Shown: piece after piece, positions 37,131 to 45,911 of the stretch
Position numbering within the stretch: position 1 is the first letter of the stretch
How the letters are laid out: each line of letters starts with the position of its first letter
Assembly (NCBI GenBank): GCA_963850525.1
Contig: CAWKLQ010000008.1
Location: 1,550,001 to 1,614,000, forward strand
Source: JAEMQF01 sp963850525
Lineage (GTDB): Bacteria > Pseudomonadota > Gammaproteobacteria > Burkholderiales > Burkholderiaceae_C
Direction of reading: 5' to 3'
DNA length: 64,000 nucleotides
Made by a program: the position numbers and the translations under genes
Notes under the pieces: generated by a model
The model's input: only the letters and a program-made list of their open reading frames with translations
What the model was told of the DNA's origin: nothing
The model's database searches: none

Positions 37131-38243
37131 TTATTCGTCGGGGACGACGGTGTTGCCCAGGCCGAGCAGTTCGCGGGCGCGGTGCAGGCTGAGCATCTCG
37201 CGGCGCGAGTGCCGCGTCTCGGCGAGGTGGCGCTCGATCGCCCAGACGAGTTCGATCAAGTCGTCGCGCGACGTCGCCTCACGCAGGCGCAGCAGCATGC
37301 GGGCGCCAAAAATCGGCGAATCGATTCGCAGCGTGTCGAAGAGCAGCGTGCGCACATGCTCCAGCTTGTCCGTCTCGGTCTCGCCGGGCGTGCGGCGCAC
37401 GTTCACGACCGGCGATTCGGTCACACCTTGCAGCTCATCGCGAAGCGACAAGGACGGCACCGCAGATCCCGCGGCGTCGCGATCGACGCGCAGCGCCGCC
37501 TTGACCACGGCTTGGGCTCGCGTGGGCGCGGGCGTTACAACCGGCCGGGGCCGCGCCTCCGCACGAGGCGGCGCTGCGGGCCGGTCAGTGGCCAGCGGCT
37601 TGGCACGAGCGGTCGGCAGCGCGGCCGGCAGAACCGCGGCGGGGGTGACCCGCGGCGGCGGCGCAGCCGCCAGGGTGTGCGACGACTCAGCGGGGACACC
37701 AGCGGACCTCAACTCGGTCAAGACCGGCACCGACCGTGGGGCCGGCACGGGCAGCGCGCGCGCTGCATCTGCCGGGTGCCGCGACGGCACGATCTCACCA
37801 ATCTCGTAGGGCGCTTTGTCGGGCGGACGCGGCTGGGCGGCGCGCACCTCGGGGGCGGGCGCCGGCGCCGCAGGGCCGTCCTGCCACAGCGTCGACGCGC
37901 TGAGCGATGCGTTTGGCGTTCCCGCGTGGGCCGCGGGCGACACCGACGGCCAGCGCGACTGGGCGCTGCGCGCAAACCCTGAACTCGAAGCACCGCGCTC
38001 CGAGATGCGCCCTTCGCGCTCGGCACCGGCTTCGGGCATCTTCACCATGCCCATCTGCACCAATTCGTCGAAGAGACTCGGCTGCGCGCCGGCCTGCTGC
38101 GCCAAACTGAGCACATCACTCAGCGTGCGGCGCCCGTCGACCAACAGCAGCACGGTGCGGTGGCGTTGCCCGAGGGTCCGCGAGCGGCCGCGCAATTCGT
38201 CTGCGCCGACTTCGGTCTTGACCGGAATCCGGTTCATGGCCAT
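37131..38243 (-). CDS. Proline/alanine-rich protein of unknown function
   Basis: The 370-aa product is not assignable to a named function. The N-terminal 70 residues form a compact domain (AMNRIPVKTEVGADEL ... TVLLLVDGRRTLSDVLSLA ... LFDELVQMGMVKM) known from conserved hypothetical proteins of Burkholderiales. Residues about 75-265 are a low-complexity Pro/Ala linker. A helical C-terminal domain (about 280-370: DKLEHVRTLLFDTLRIDSPIFGARMLLRLREATSRDDLIELVWAIERHLAETRHS) follows. It lacks a signal peptide and transmembrane helices, so it is cytoplasmic. Start at the first of two close ATGs (38243 or 38237). Its short convergent gap to the M23 gene leaves no room for a separate terminator. Confidence 0.75.
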   Translation of the reverse strand: MAMNRIPVKTEVGADELRGRSRTLGQRHRTVLLLVDGRRTLSDVLSLAQQAGAQPSLFDELVQMGMVKMPEAGAEREGRISERGASSSGFARSAQSRWPSVSPAAHAGTPNASLSASTLWQDGPAAPAPAPEVRAAQPRPPDKAPYEIGEIVPSRHPADAARALPVPAPRSVPVLTELRSAGVPAESSHTLAAAPPPRVTPAAVLPAALPTARAKPLATDRPAAPPRAEARPRPVVTPAPTRAQAVVKAALRVDRDAAGSAVPSLSLRDELQGVTESPVVNVRRTPGETETDKLEHVRTLLFDTLRIDSPIFGARMLLRLREATSRDDLIELVWAIERHLAETRHSRREMLSLHRARELLGLGNTVVPDE

Positions 38244-38332
38244 GAACGCAAGTCCCCGCGCTCGGCGAGGCTCGCCCGGGTTGCCAGTCGCCGTGGGGTC
38301 ATGTCAGAAGCGCTGCCCGTTGCCCGAGGTCG

Positions 38333-38614
38333 TCAGTGCGGCTTGCGCGGGCCGCGAAACGACTCCGGGCGGTACACATTGCCGTCGTGCGGCACGTCGG
38401 TGCGGGCGCGCCGAATCGCGTCGCGCGCGGCGACTGCGGCGTAGCGGCGATTCGACCACCAGCGTGACGCACTTGCGCAGCGCCGTGCGAGGTGGGTCCA
38501 AGTCCGCAGACCCAGCGCGTCGAAGCTTCGGCGCCGCCTTTCGCCGAGCGCCAGACGCAGCAACATCGCAAGACATATTGCAAGGATCACGGCAGCAGGT
38601 ATTTTTTCCATCAT
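38333..38614 (-). CDS. Small membrane-anchored conserved protein
   Basis: This 93-aa protein has one N-terminal hydrophobic helix (about residues 5-23, IPAAVILAICLAMLLRLAL). A basic cytoplasmic tail follows with RRRRSFDALG, RDAIRRARTD, DGNVYRPESF and a terminal RGPRKPH. This tail pattern is recurrent in Comamonadaceae small hypothetical proteins, which supports that the gene is real although short. The function is unknown. No good Shine-Dalgarno is visible before the ATG. It lies upstream of, and on the same strand as, the Pro/Ala-rich protein gene; the region between 38615 and 38851 shows only a GGGGG/CCCCC hairpin near 38752-38764. Confidence 0.7.
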   Translation of the reverse strand: MMEKIPAAVILAICLAMLLRLALGERRRRSFDALGLRTWTHLARRCASASRWWSNRRYAAVAARDAIRRARTDVPHDGNVYRPESFRGPRKPH

Positions 38615-38851
38615 GTTCGGTCCGAGGTATGCCGAAAGATCGCTGGCGGCGTTGCAGCATTGTCCATCGGCGACGGTTTTTTAGCGGAACTGAAGATCGG
38701 CGGCACTCTATCCAGGGGAGTCGAACTTCGTCAACGTTGTCACGGTGGGTGGGGGAGACCCCCGCAAGTGCGGAATGGCTGACGCGCTGACCGCCCCATA
38801 CGCTTGAAAACAAGGAACCAGGCAACGCGTCATCACTTCGGAGAAAGCACC

Positions 38852-39070
38852 ATGCATGATTCGACACCCGCCGCCCGCAACGCCGTCTACGAGCTTCGCT
38901 TCAAGTCGCTCTTTGACGAAGGCCGGGCGTATTCGTTTCCCTGCGACGCGGCCGGACAAGTCAACATGGACGCTTTGAGCGACCGCGCCAGGATCAACTA
39001 CCTGTACGCGCGCGCCGTCGTCGGACGCGAACTTGCCGTACCTGCCGTGCAACCGACTTCGACACACTGA
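38852..39070 (+). CDS. Small conserved cytoplasmic protein (72 aa)
   Basis: This is a short acidic protein with the pattern NAVYELRFKSLFDEGRAYSFPCDAAGQVNMDALSDRARINYLYARAVVGRE. The pattern is familiar from small conserved proteins of betaproteobacteria without assigned function. The ATG at 38852 has GGAG eight bases upstream; a longer in-frame start upstream lacks conserved sequence. It has no signal peptide or membrane segment, and the single Cys is not part of a metal motif. It is probably monocistronic: its neighbours are convergent (DUF808) and divergent (the small membrane protein). Confidence 0.75.
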   Translation: MHDSTPAARNAVYELRFKSLFDEGRAYSFPCDAAGQVNMDALSDRARINYLYARAVVGRELAVPAVQPTSTH

Positions 39071-39122
39071 TGACGAGGGTGGCGCGCGCGCTGGATCGGC
39101 GCGACCCCGCGGCGCGCTGGCC

Positions 39123-40073
39123 TCATCCGCGAACCCGATCTTTCTGCCGCGCAGCGACGCGCTTGATCCCCATCACCACTGCGAGCGCGAGCGCACCAGC
39201 CAGCACACCGACACCCGCGTTCAGCAACGCCGTACCCAAAGTGCCAAAAACCGCCGCTGCGGCGCCGCCCTGAACGACCTGCGGGCCGAGAGAGCTGAGG
39301 CCAGGCACACCGTGCACAAGGATTGAGCCCCCCACCAGGAACATCGCGGCAGTTCCCGCGACCGACAGGCACTTCATCAACAGCGGCGCGGCGCGCAAGA
39401 TGCCGCGACCCAGACTGCCGCGAAGCCGACCCCACGCGCTGTTTGCCGTGGTGCGGCTCAAGTACAGGCCGAGATCGTCCAGCTTGACGATCGCCGCGAC
39501 GAATCCGTAGACGCCCAGCGTCATTGCGGCCGCCACCGCGCTCAACACCCCCAGTTGCGTCGCAAGCGTTGCACCAGCGACAGTGCCCAAGGTGATCACG
39601 ACGATTTCCGCCGACAGGACCAAGTCGGTGCGGATCGCCCCCTTGATCTTTTGCGCCTCGAACGCCACCAGGTCCACCGCCGGGTCACCCAGCGCCTGCA
39701 GCAGTTGCCGATGTTCCTCAGCGTCATGCGAAGCCGGGTGCAGCCAGCGATGCGCGAGTTTTTCGACGCCTTCAAAGCACAGGAACAGACCGCCGAGCAT
39801 CAGCAAGGGGGTGACGGCCCAGGCAGCGAGGGCGCTGATGATGAGCGCCGCGGGAACCAGGATCAGCTTGTTCAGCGCGCTGCCTTTGGCGACGGCCCAC
39901 ACCACCGGGAGCTCGCGATCGGCACGCACACCGGCGACTTGCTGCGCGTTGAGCGCCAGGTCGTCGCCCAGCACGCCGGCGGTCTTTTGCGCTGCGACCT
40001 TGGTCAACAGCGCGACGTCGTCGAGCAGCGTCGCGATGTCGTCGATCAATGCAATCAGGCTTGCGGTGGCCAT
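39123..40073 (-). CDS. DUF808 (YedI-like) inner-membrane protein
   Basis: This 316-aa protein starts with the family signature ASLIALIDDIATLLDDVALLTKVAAQKTAGVLGDDLALNAQQV. Several transmembrane helices follow (about 85-115, 165-215, 240-275, 280-305). The segment GGLFLCFEGVEKLAHRWLHP ... KIKGAIRTDLVLSAEIVVITLG is diagnostic of DUF808/YedI. The biochemical role of the family is not known. The ATG at 40073 fits the usual N-terminus exactly; the preceding 14 in-frame residues are unlike the family. It follows hrpA on the same strand with a 51-base gap, so cotranscription is possible. Confidence 0.9.
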   Translation of the reverse strand: MATASLIALIDDIATLLDDVALLTKVAAQKTAGVLGDDLALNAQQVAGVRADRELPVVWAVAKGSALNKLILVPAALIISALAAWAVTPLLMLGGLFLCFEGVEKLAHRWLHPASHDAEEHRQLLQALGDPAVDLVAFEAQKIKGAIRTDLVLSAEIVVITLGTVAGATLATQLGVLSAVAAAMTLGVYGFVAAIVKLDDLGLYLSRTTANSAWGRLRGSLGRGILRAAPLLMKCLSVAGTAAMFLVGGSILVHGVPGLSSLGPQVVQGGAAAAVFGTLGTALLNAGVGVLAGALALAVVMGIKRVAARQKDRVRG

Positions 40074-40124
40074 GGGCGAATCGGGTATGCAACGGCGCTG
40101 CGATCGTATGCGCAAGCTGCCGCA

Positions 40125-43100
40125 CTACTGCGCAATCTGCTGCCAGATTTTTTCGAGCCGTTTCACGCTGACCGGCTGGGGAGTTCGCAACTCCTGGGCA
40201 AACAGGCTCACACGCAGCTCCTCGAGCAGCCAGCGAAATTCATCGAGCCGCGCGTCGGGCTTGCCCTTGCGCTGCGCGAGCAGGCGCACGCAGGCGCTTT
40301 CGAGGGGCAGCACCTGCGCCATCCAACGCGCGTCGCGCTCCGGGTCCGTGCGCAGCTTGTCCAGACGCAAGACGATGGCCTTCAAGTAGCGCGGCAGGTA
40401 AGCCAGTTGCACCCAGGGCGTGTTCGCGACAAAGCGTTTGGGGACGAGGCGCGCCAATTGCGCCGCAACGTCGTCAGCCGCACCTTTACCTGGCCGCGCG
40501 TCGCGCAACTTGCGCGTCGCGCCGGCGTACTCGGTGAGCACGGCAGCGCAGGCGCGCGCCACTTCGCCGGCAATCAGGTTCAGGCGCGACCGTCCTTCTT
40601 CGAGCCGGCGCGTGAACTCCGGCCGGTCGCTGGGCCAGGGTTCGCCCAGAAAGGCCCGGTCAAGCGCCGCCTGGACGATTTGCTCGCGAAGCTCCTCGCT
40701 GCTGCCGAGTCCCATGTACGCGGCCGACATGCGCTGCAAGTCGGGGATGTTCTTCGCCAGGTATTTCAATGCGTCGCTGAGTTGCAGCATCACCAGCCGG
40801 CGCAGGCCCGCACGGTGCTGGCTCGCCGCCGCGTCGGGCTCGTCGAACACTTCGATTTCGACGTGGGTCGCCTTGTCGATCAGCGCCGGGAAGCCGATCA
40901 GGACCTGCCCCGCACGGCGCACTTCCAGCAACTCCGGCAAGGCGCCAAAACTCCAGTCGACGTAGCGTGCCGGGGCCGCTTGATCGGGCAGCGCGGCGGC
41001 GTTGCGCTGCGCCGTGGGCGTGGTTGCCACCGCCGATGCCTTGCGCTCGCTAGGCGGGGCTGCGGTGGGCATGGCCGCCGCGGGCGCCTTGAGCACCGCC
41101 AAGGCTTGAAATGCCGAGCGCGCCTGGCCACCCAGTTCGGCCTTCAACGCTGCGAGGTTGCGCCCAGCGCCGAGTTGGCGGCCATGTTCGTCGCAGATCC
41201 GAAAATTCATCGTCAAGTGCGCGGGCAATTGTTCGAGTTTGAAGTCGGCGCGCCGCACCTCCAGTTGGGTGCGCGCGCGAATGTCGGCGATCAGCACATC
41301 GAGCAGATTGCCGTGCGCAAACTCGGCAGTGCCACAGAAGTCGGCGACGGTTTCAGCCAGGGGCATCAGGCGCGACCGCGCGCGCTGCGGCAAGGTCTTG
41401 AGCAACACCTGCACCTTGTCGGCGAGCATGCCCGGCACGAGCCATTCGCAGCGCTCTTCGCTGACCTGATTCAGGCCGTAAATCGGCAGCGCCACGGTCA
41501 AGCCATCACTGGCGTCGCCGGGGTCGTGCAAGTAGCTGGCGACGCAATCCACGCCGCCCAGGCGCAGCGTGCGCGGGTAGGCCGCGCTCGTGATGCCTGC
41601 GGCCTCGTGCCGCATCAACTCGTCGCGCGTGAGCTGCAGCAGCAATGGGTTGGCTTTCGATTCCTGCCGGTACCAGCGCTCCAGCGTCGCGCCGCTGCAC
41701 ACGTCGGCAGGCAGATGCCGGTCGTAAAAGGCGTGAATCAGTTCGTCGTCGACCAACACGTCCTGGCGCCGCGCCTTGTGCTCGAGCTCCTGGACTTGCG
41801 CAATGAGTTTTCGATTCGCCGCGATGAAGGGCAGCTTCGTCTCCCAGTCGCCGGCAACGAGCGCCTCGCGAATGAAGATCTCGCGTGCCGCGGCCGGGTC
41901 CACGTTGCCGAAGTTCACGCGCCGGTTGTTGTAGACGACGATGCCGTACAGCGTGGCGCGCTCCAGCGCGATCACCTCGGCCGCCTTCTTCTCCCAATGC
42001 GGCTCGAGCAACTGCTTCTTCAGCACGTGCGCGGCGATGTCGGGCAGCCACTGCGGCTCGATCGCGGCGATGCCGCGGCCGAACAGGCGCGACGTCTCGA
42101 CGAGCTCAGCGGCGACGATCCAGCGCCCGGGCTTCTTCGACAGGTTCGCCCCCGGGTGCCGGTAAAAACGAATCCCGCGCGCGCCCAGGTACCACTCGTC
42201 GTCGTCGCTCTTGCAGCCGACGTTGCCGAGCAAGCCGGCGAGCATCGAGAGGTGCAGCTGTTCGTAGGTCGCGGGCAGCGTATTGAGCCGCCAGCCGTGC
42301 TCGGCAATCACGGTGTGCAGCTGCGAATACAGGTCGCGCCATTCACGCACCCGTCGCGGCGACAGAAAATTCTCGCGCAGCAACTGCTCTTGCTTGCGAG
42401 ACGACAACTTCGGGCTCGCGCTGCTCGGCTCCAGCGCCGACGTCGACCCCGCGCGTCCGCCGCGGCTCGCTTCGAGCCAGTTCCAGAGTTTCAGGTCGCC
42501 GAGGAACTCGCTGCGTTCGTCGTCGAACTTCTTGTGCGCGTTGTCGGCCGCCTGCTGCTGTTCGAGCGGCCGATCGCGCACGTCTTGCACGCTGAACGCG
42601 CTGGCGAGCACGAGCACTTCGGTCAGCGCGTTGCGCTTGCGCGCTTCGATGATCATGCGCCCCACGCGCGGATCGAGCGGCAGTTGCGTCAACTCCCAGC
42701 CGATCGGCGTGAGCTGGTTCGCGTCGTCGGTGGCGCCGAGTTCGGCGAGCAGCTGGTAGCCGTCGGCGATGGCGCGGCGCGGCGGCGCTTCGAGGAAAGG
42801 GAAGTCCTCCACGTCGCCCAGCTTGAGCGCCTTCATGCGCAGGATCACGCCGGCCAGCGACGAGCGCAGGATTTCCGGGTCGGTGAAAGCGGGGCGCGCG
42901 GCGAATTCGGCCTGCGCGTAGAGGCGGATGCAAATCCCCTCGCTGACCCGCCCGCAGCGCCCGGCGCGCTGGTTCGCCGCAGCCTGGCTGATGGGCTCGA
43001 TCAGCAACTGCTCGATCTTGTTGCGAAAGCTGTAGCGCTTCATGCGCGCGGTTCCGGCGTCGACGACGTAGCGGATGCCTGGCACGGTGAGGGAGGTCTC

Positions 43101-44027
43101 CGCGACATTCGTCGCGAGCACGATGCGCGGTGTGCCGTGCGGTTCGAAGACTCGGCGTTGTTCGGCCTGGCTCAGGCGCGCGAACAGCGGAATCACGTCC
43201 ACGCCCGGCGGGTGGTGATTGCGCAAGTGCTCGGCGGCCTCGCGAATTTCGCGCTCGCCGGGCAGGAAGACGAGCACGTCGCCCGGCCCATCGCGCCAGA
43301 GTTCATCCACCGCGTCGGCAATGGCGTCGTTCAGGCCGTAGTCGCGGCTCTCCTCGAAGGGCCGCCAGCGCTGCTCGACTGGAAACATCCGGCCCGACAC
43401 CTGAATCACCGGCGCGGGCGCGTCCGCGCCGGCAAAGTGGCGGGCGAAGCGGTCGGCGTCGATCGTCGCCGACGTGACGATGACCTTCAGGTCGGGCCGT
43501 TGCGGCAGGATGCGCCGCAAGTAGCCGAGCAGGAAGTCGATGTTCAGGCTGCGCTCGTGCGCCTCGTCGATGATCAGCGTGTCGTAGCGCCGGAGCCACG
43601 GGTCGCCTTGGGTCTCGGCGAGCAGGATGCCGTCGGTCATCAACTTGATCGACGCGCCTGGCTGGATCCGATCCTGGAATCGCACCTTGTAGCCCACGAC
43701 TTCACCGAAGGGCGAATTGAGTTCCTGGGCGATGCGCTCAGCGACGCTCGACGCGGCGATGCGCCGCGGTTGTGTATGCCCGATCAAGCCGGCTCCGCCC
43801 GCGCCAATGCCTCGCCCAAGCGTCAGCGCGATCTTGGGCAACTGGGTTGTTTTGCCCGAGCCCGTTTCGCCGCAGACGATGATCACCTGGTGCTCTTCAA
43901 TGGCCCGCGCGATTTCTTTGCGGCGACCGCTGACGGGCAGCGACTCCGGAAAGCTGATGCGCGGCAGCGGGCGCAGCGCGGTTGTCGCGGCCGGCTGTGC
44001 CCGCGGTGCTGACTTGAGGGGTGTCAC
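40125..44027 (-). CDS. hrpA: ATP-dependent RNA helicase HrpA
   Basis: This is a 1300-aa DEAH-box helicase with Walker A GETGSGKT (53-60), DEAH near residue 154, SAT, and motif VI QRAGRCGR. HA2/OB-fold and the long HrpA-specific C-terminal region (DUF3418) follow. The size matches bacterial HrpA (about 1300 aa), and all helicase motifs are intact. It acts in mRNA processing or ribosome-stall resolution in the cytoplasm. The start is GTG at 44025-44027; no ATG is near and no strong Shine-Dalgarno is seen, so the exact start is less sure than the gene. It is divergent from argA with a gap of about 120 bases. Confidence 0.95.
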   Translation of the reverse strand: MTPLKSAPRAQPAATTALRPLPRISFPESLPVSGRRKEIARAIEEHQVIIVCGETGSGKTTQLPKIALTLGRGIGAGGAGLIGHTQPRRIAASSVAERIAQELNSPFGEVVGYKVRFQDRIQPGASIKLMTDGILLAETQGDPWLRRYDTLIIDEAHERSLNIDFLLGYLRRILPQRPDLKVIVTSATIDADRFARHFAGADAPAPVIQVSGRMFPVEQRWRPFEESRDYGLNDAIADAVDELWRDGPGDVLVFLPGEREIREAAEHLRNHHPPGVDVIPLFARLSQAEQRRVFEPHGTPRIVLATNVAETSLTVPGIRYVVDAGTARMKRYSFRNKIEQLLIEPISQAAANQRAGRCGRVSEGICIRLYAQAEFAARPAFTDPEILRSSLAGVILRMKALKLGDVEDFPFLEAPPRRAIADGYQLLAELGATDDANQLTPIGWELTQLPLDPRVGRMIIEARKRNALTEVLVLASAFSVQDVRDRPLEQQQAADNAHKKFDDERSEFLGDLKLWNWLEASRGGRAGSTSALEPSSASPKLSSRKQEQLLRENFLSPRRVREWRDLYSQLHTVIAEHGWRLNTLPATYEQLHLSMLAGLLGNVGCKSDDDEWYLGARGIRFYRHPGANLSKKPGRWIVAAELVETSRLFGRGIAAIEPQWLPDIAAHVLKKQLLEPHWEKKAAEVIALERATLYGIVVYNNRRVNFGNVDPAAAREIFIREALVAGDWETKLPFIAANRKLIAQVQELEHKARRQDVLVDDELIHAFYDRHLPADVCSGATLERWYRQESKANPLLLQLTRDELMRHEAAGITSAAYPRTLRLGGVDCVASYLHDPGDASDGLTVALPIYGLNQVSEERCEWLVPGMLADKVQVLLKTLPQRARSRLMPLAETVADFCGTAEFAHGNLLDVLIADIRARTQLEVRRADFKLEQLPAHLTMNFRICDEHGRQLGAGRNLAALKAELGGQARSAFQALAVLKAPAAAMPTAAPPSERKASAVATTPTAQRNAAALPDQAAPARYVDWSFGALPELLEVRRAGQVLIGFPALIDKATHVEIEVFDEPDAAASQHRAGLRRLVMLQLSDALKYLAKNIPDLQRMSAAYMGLGSSEELREQIVQAALDRAFLGEPWPSDRPEFTRRLEEGRSRLNLIAGEVARACAAVLTEYAGATRKLRDARPGKGAADDVAAQLARLVPKRFVANTPWVQLAYLPRYLKAIVLRLDKLRTDPERDARWMAQVLPLESACVRLLAQRKGKPDARLDEFRWLLEELRVSLFAQELRTPQPVSVKRLEKIWQQIAQ

Positions 44028-44149
44028 GAGGCGCGAATTATCGGGGAGGCGAATTGCCGCCTGTGGCGTGGCGCGGTTCGCGACCCGTCACCGCGGCGAA
44101 ACCTCCGCCTTGGGTGGGGCAGAATCGACGCCTTTGCCAGCGACTCCGA

Positions 44150-45490
44150 ATGAGCCTCGTCTTCCCCCTCACGTTTGTCCCCTGGTTTCGCGCGGTGGCG
44201 CCGCACATTCACGCGTACCGCGGCAAGACCTTTGTCGTCGCGGTTGCAGGCGAGCTGATCGCTGCGGGCAAGCTGAGTCCGTTCGCCCAGGACCTCGCGA
44301 TTCTCTGGGCGATGGGCATCAAGCTCGTGCTCGTGCACGGGTTTCGTCCGCAGGTCAACGAGCAGTTGAAATCCAAGGGTCACGAGTCGCGCTTTCACGG
44401 TGGCCGGCGCATCACCGACGCGGTGGCGCTGGATTGCGCCCAGGAAGCCGCCGGACAACTGCGCTTCGAGATCGAAGCGGCGTTTTCGCAGGGCCTGCCG
44501 AACACGCCGATGGCCAACGCGACGGTGCGTGTCGTCTCGGGGAATTTCCTGACGGCGCAGCCGGTGGGCATCGTCGACGGCGTGAATTTCCTGCACAGCG
44601 GCGTGGTGCGCCGCGTCGATGGAGCATCGATTCGCCGTGCCATCGACATCGGCGCGATGGTGCTGCTGTCGCCATTCGGTTTTTCGCCGACGGGCGAAGC
44701 GTTCAATCTGTCGATGGAGGACGTGGCGACGAGCACGGCGATCGCACTGCGCGCCGACAAGCTGCTCTTCGTCACCGAAGTCGACGGCATCCGCGAGATT
44801 CACGACGACCCGAGCAGCGGCATCGACACCGAACTCGCGCTCGCCGATGCCGAGCGCCTGCTCGCCAGCTTGCCCCCGCCCCAGGTGCCCAGCGACACCG
44901 CGTTCTACCTGCAGCATTGCGTCAAGGCGTGCCGAGGCGGCGTCGAGCGATCGCACATCTTGCCGTTTGCCGTGGACGGCTCGATCCTGATGGAAGTGTT
45001 CACGCACGACGGCATCGGCACGATGGTCGTGGACGAGAAACTCGAAAGCCTGCGCGAAGCCACCGCCGATGACATCGGCGGAATCCTGCAGCTGATCGAA
45101 CCCTTCGAGCGCGACGGCACGCTGGTCAAGCGCGACCGCACGGAAATCGAGCGCGACATCGGGCACTACAGCGTCATCGAACACGATGGCGTGATCTTCG
45201 GCTGCGCTGCGCTGTACCCCTACGCCGAGGCGAAGACGGCGGAAATGGCGGCGCTCACCGTGTCGCCCAGCGTGCAGGGGCAGGGTGACGGCGAGCGCAT
45301 CCTCAAGCGCATCGAACAGCGCGCCAAGGCGGCGGGGTTCGAGTCCGTGTTCGTGCTCAGCACGCGAACCATGCATTGGTTCATCAAACGAGGCTTCGAG
45401 CAGGTCGACCCGGACTGGCTGCCCGAGGCGCGCAAGCGCAAGTACAACTGGGATCGGCGCTCCCAAGTGCTGGTCAAGAAGCTGGGCTAG
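44150..45490 (+). CDS. argA: Amino-acid N-acetyltransferase (N-acetylglutamate synthase)
   Basis: This 446-aa protein combines an amino-acid kinase-like domain (about 20-290: KTFVVAVAGELIAAGKL ... VLVHGFRPQVNEQL ... LLFVTEVDGIRE) with a C-terminal GNAT acetyltransferase domain (about 300-446: LREATADDIGGILQLIEPFERDGTLVKR ... LTVSPSVQGQGDGERILKRIEQRAKAAG ... RGF). It makes N-acetylglutamate, the first step of arginine biosynthesis, and is usually inhibited by arginine through the kinase-like domain. The ATG at 44150 directly starts the family-typical N-terminus. The acetyl-CoA loop reads QGQGDG, slightly different from the common QGxGxG but functional in form. It is divergent from hrpA and followed by yggX after 66 bases. 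Confidence 0.95.
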   Translation: MSLVFPLTFVPWFRAVAPHIHAYRGKTFVVAVAGELIAAGKLSPFAQDLAILWAMGIKLVLVHGFRPQVNEQLKSKGHESRFHGGRRITDAVALDCAQEAAGQLRFEIEAAFSQGLPNTPMANATVRVVSGNFLTAQPVGIVDGVNFLHSGVVRRVDGASIRRAIDIGAMVLLSPFGFSPTGEAFNLSMEDVATSTAIALRADKLLFVTEVDGIREIHDDPSSGIDTELALADAERLLASLPPPQVPSDTAFYLQHCVKACRGGVERSHILPFAVDGSILMEVFTHDGIGTMVVDEKLESLREATADDIGGILQLIEPFERDGTLVKRDRTEIERDIGHYSVIEHDGVIFGCAALYPYAEAKTAEMAALTVSPSVQGQGDGERILKRIEQRAKAAGFESVFVLSTRTMHWFIKRGFEQVDPDWLPEARKRKYNWDRRSQVLVKKLG

Positions 45491-45556
45491 AAGCCCGAGC
45501 GCAGGCAAGCTACAGTGCCCGCGATCCACTCAACCACTGACTCCAGGAGATCGGCC

Positions 45557-45829
45557 ATGGCCCGCGTCGTTCAATGTGCACATCTGAAGAAGGAAGCCGA
45601 GGGCCTGGACTACGCGCCGTATCCGGGCGACCTCGGCAAGCGCATCTACGGCCAGATCAGCAAGGAGGCGTGGCAGCTTTGGATGAAGCACCAGACGATG
45701 CTGGTCAACGAGAACCGGCTGAATCTGGCCGACCAGCGCTCGCGCCAGTACCTGGCACGGCAAATGGAGCTGTTCCTGTTCGACGAAGGTGGGGACAAGC
45801 CCGCCGGCTACGTCCCGCCGCCCGCTTGA
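45557..45829 (+). CDS. yggX: YggX-family Fe(II)-trafficking / oxidative damage protection protein
   Basis: This 90-aa protein has the full family pattern: MARVVQCAHLKKEAEGLDYAPYPGDLGKRIY, Cys7, EAWQLWMKHQTMLVNENRLNLADQRSRQYLARQMELFLF. YggX protects iron-sulphur clusters under oxidative stress and takes part in iron handling in the cytoplasm. AGGAG lies seven bases before the ATG at 45557. The length is normal for the family. It is followed by the Fur-controlled FutA-like gene, but as the latter has its own promoter the two are likely separate units. Confidence 0.95.
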   Translation: MARVVQCAHLKKEAEGLDYAPYPGDLGKRIYGQISKEAWQLWMKHQTMLVNENRLNLADQRSRQYLARQMELFLFDEGGDKPAGYVPPPA

Positions 45830-45846
45830 TCACGCGACGGTAGTTA

Positions 45847-45876
45847 TTGCGAACGATTCGCATTTGCATGTATGAT
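45847..45876 (+). promoter_or_regulatory. Promoter with overlapping Fur box
   Basis: The palindrome TGCGAA-CGA-TTCGCA (45848-45862) matches the type of Fur box seen in Burkholderiales. It overlaps a -35-like TTGCGA (45847-45852), and TATGAT (45871-45876) follows as -10 with an 18-base spacer. Repression of the iron-binding protein gene under iron-replete conditions is expected. Confidence 0.75.
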
Positions 45877-45911
45877 CCCGGCACTCACCAACCCGCGCGC
45901 CGGAGGTTTAC

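Noticed and set aside
38752..38799. CCCCATAC-like heat-shock -10 box and GGGGG/CCCCC hairpin before the 72-aa gene
   Set aside because: No CTTGAAA-like -35 at the right distance; the hairpin is short and has no T-run.
39555..44012. Very long open frame on the plus strand opposite hrpA
   Set aside because: It is the complement of an intact helicase gene; high GC leaves the opposite frame open, and its Arg/Gln/His-rich translation resembles no protein family.
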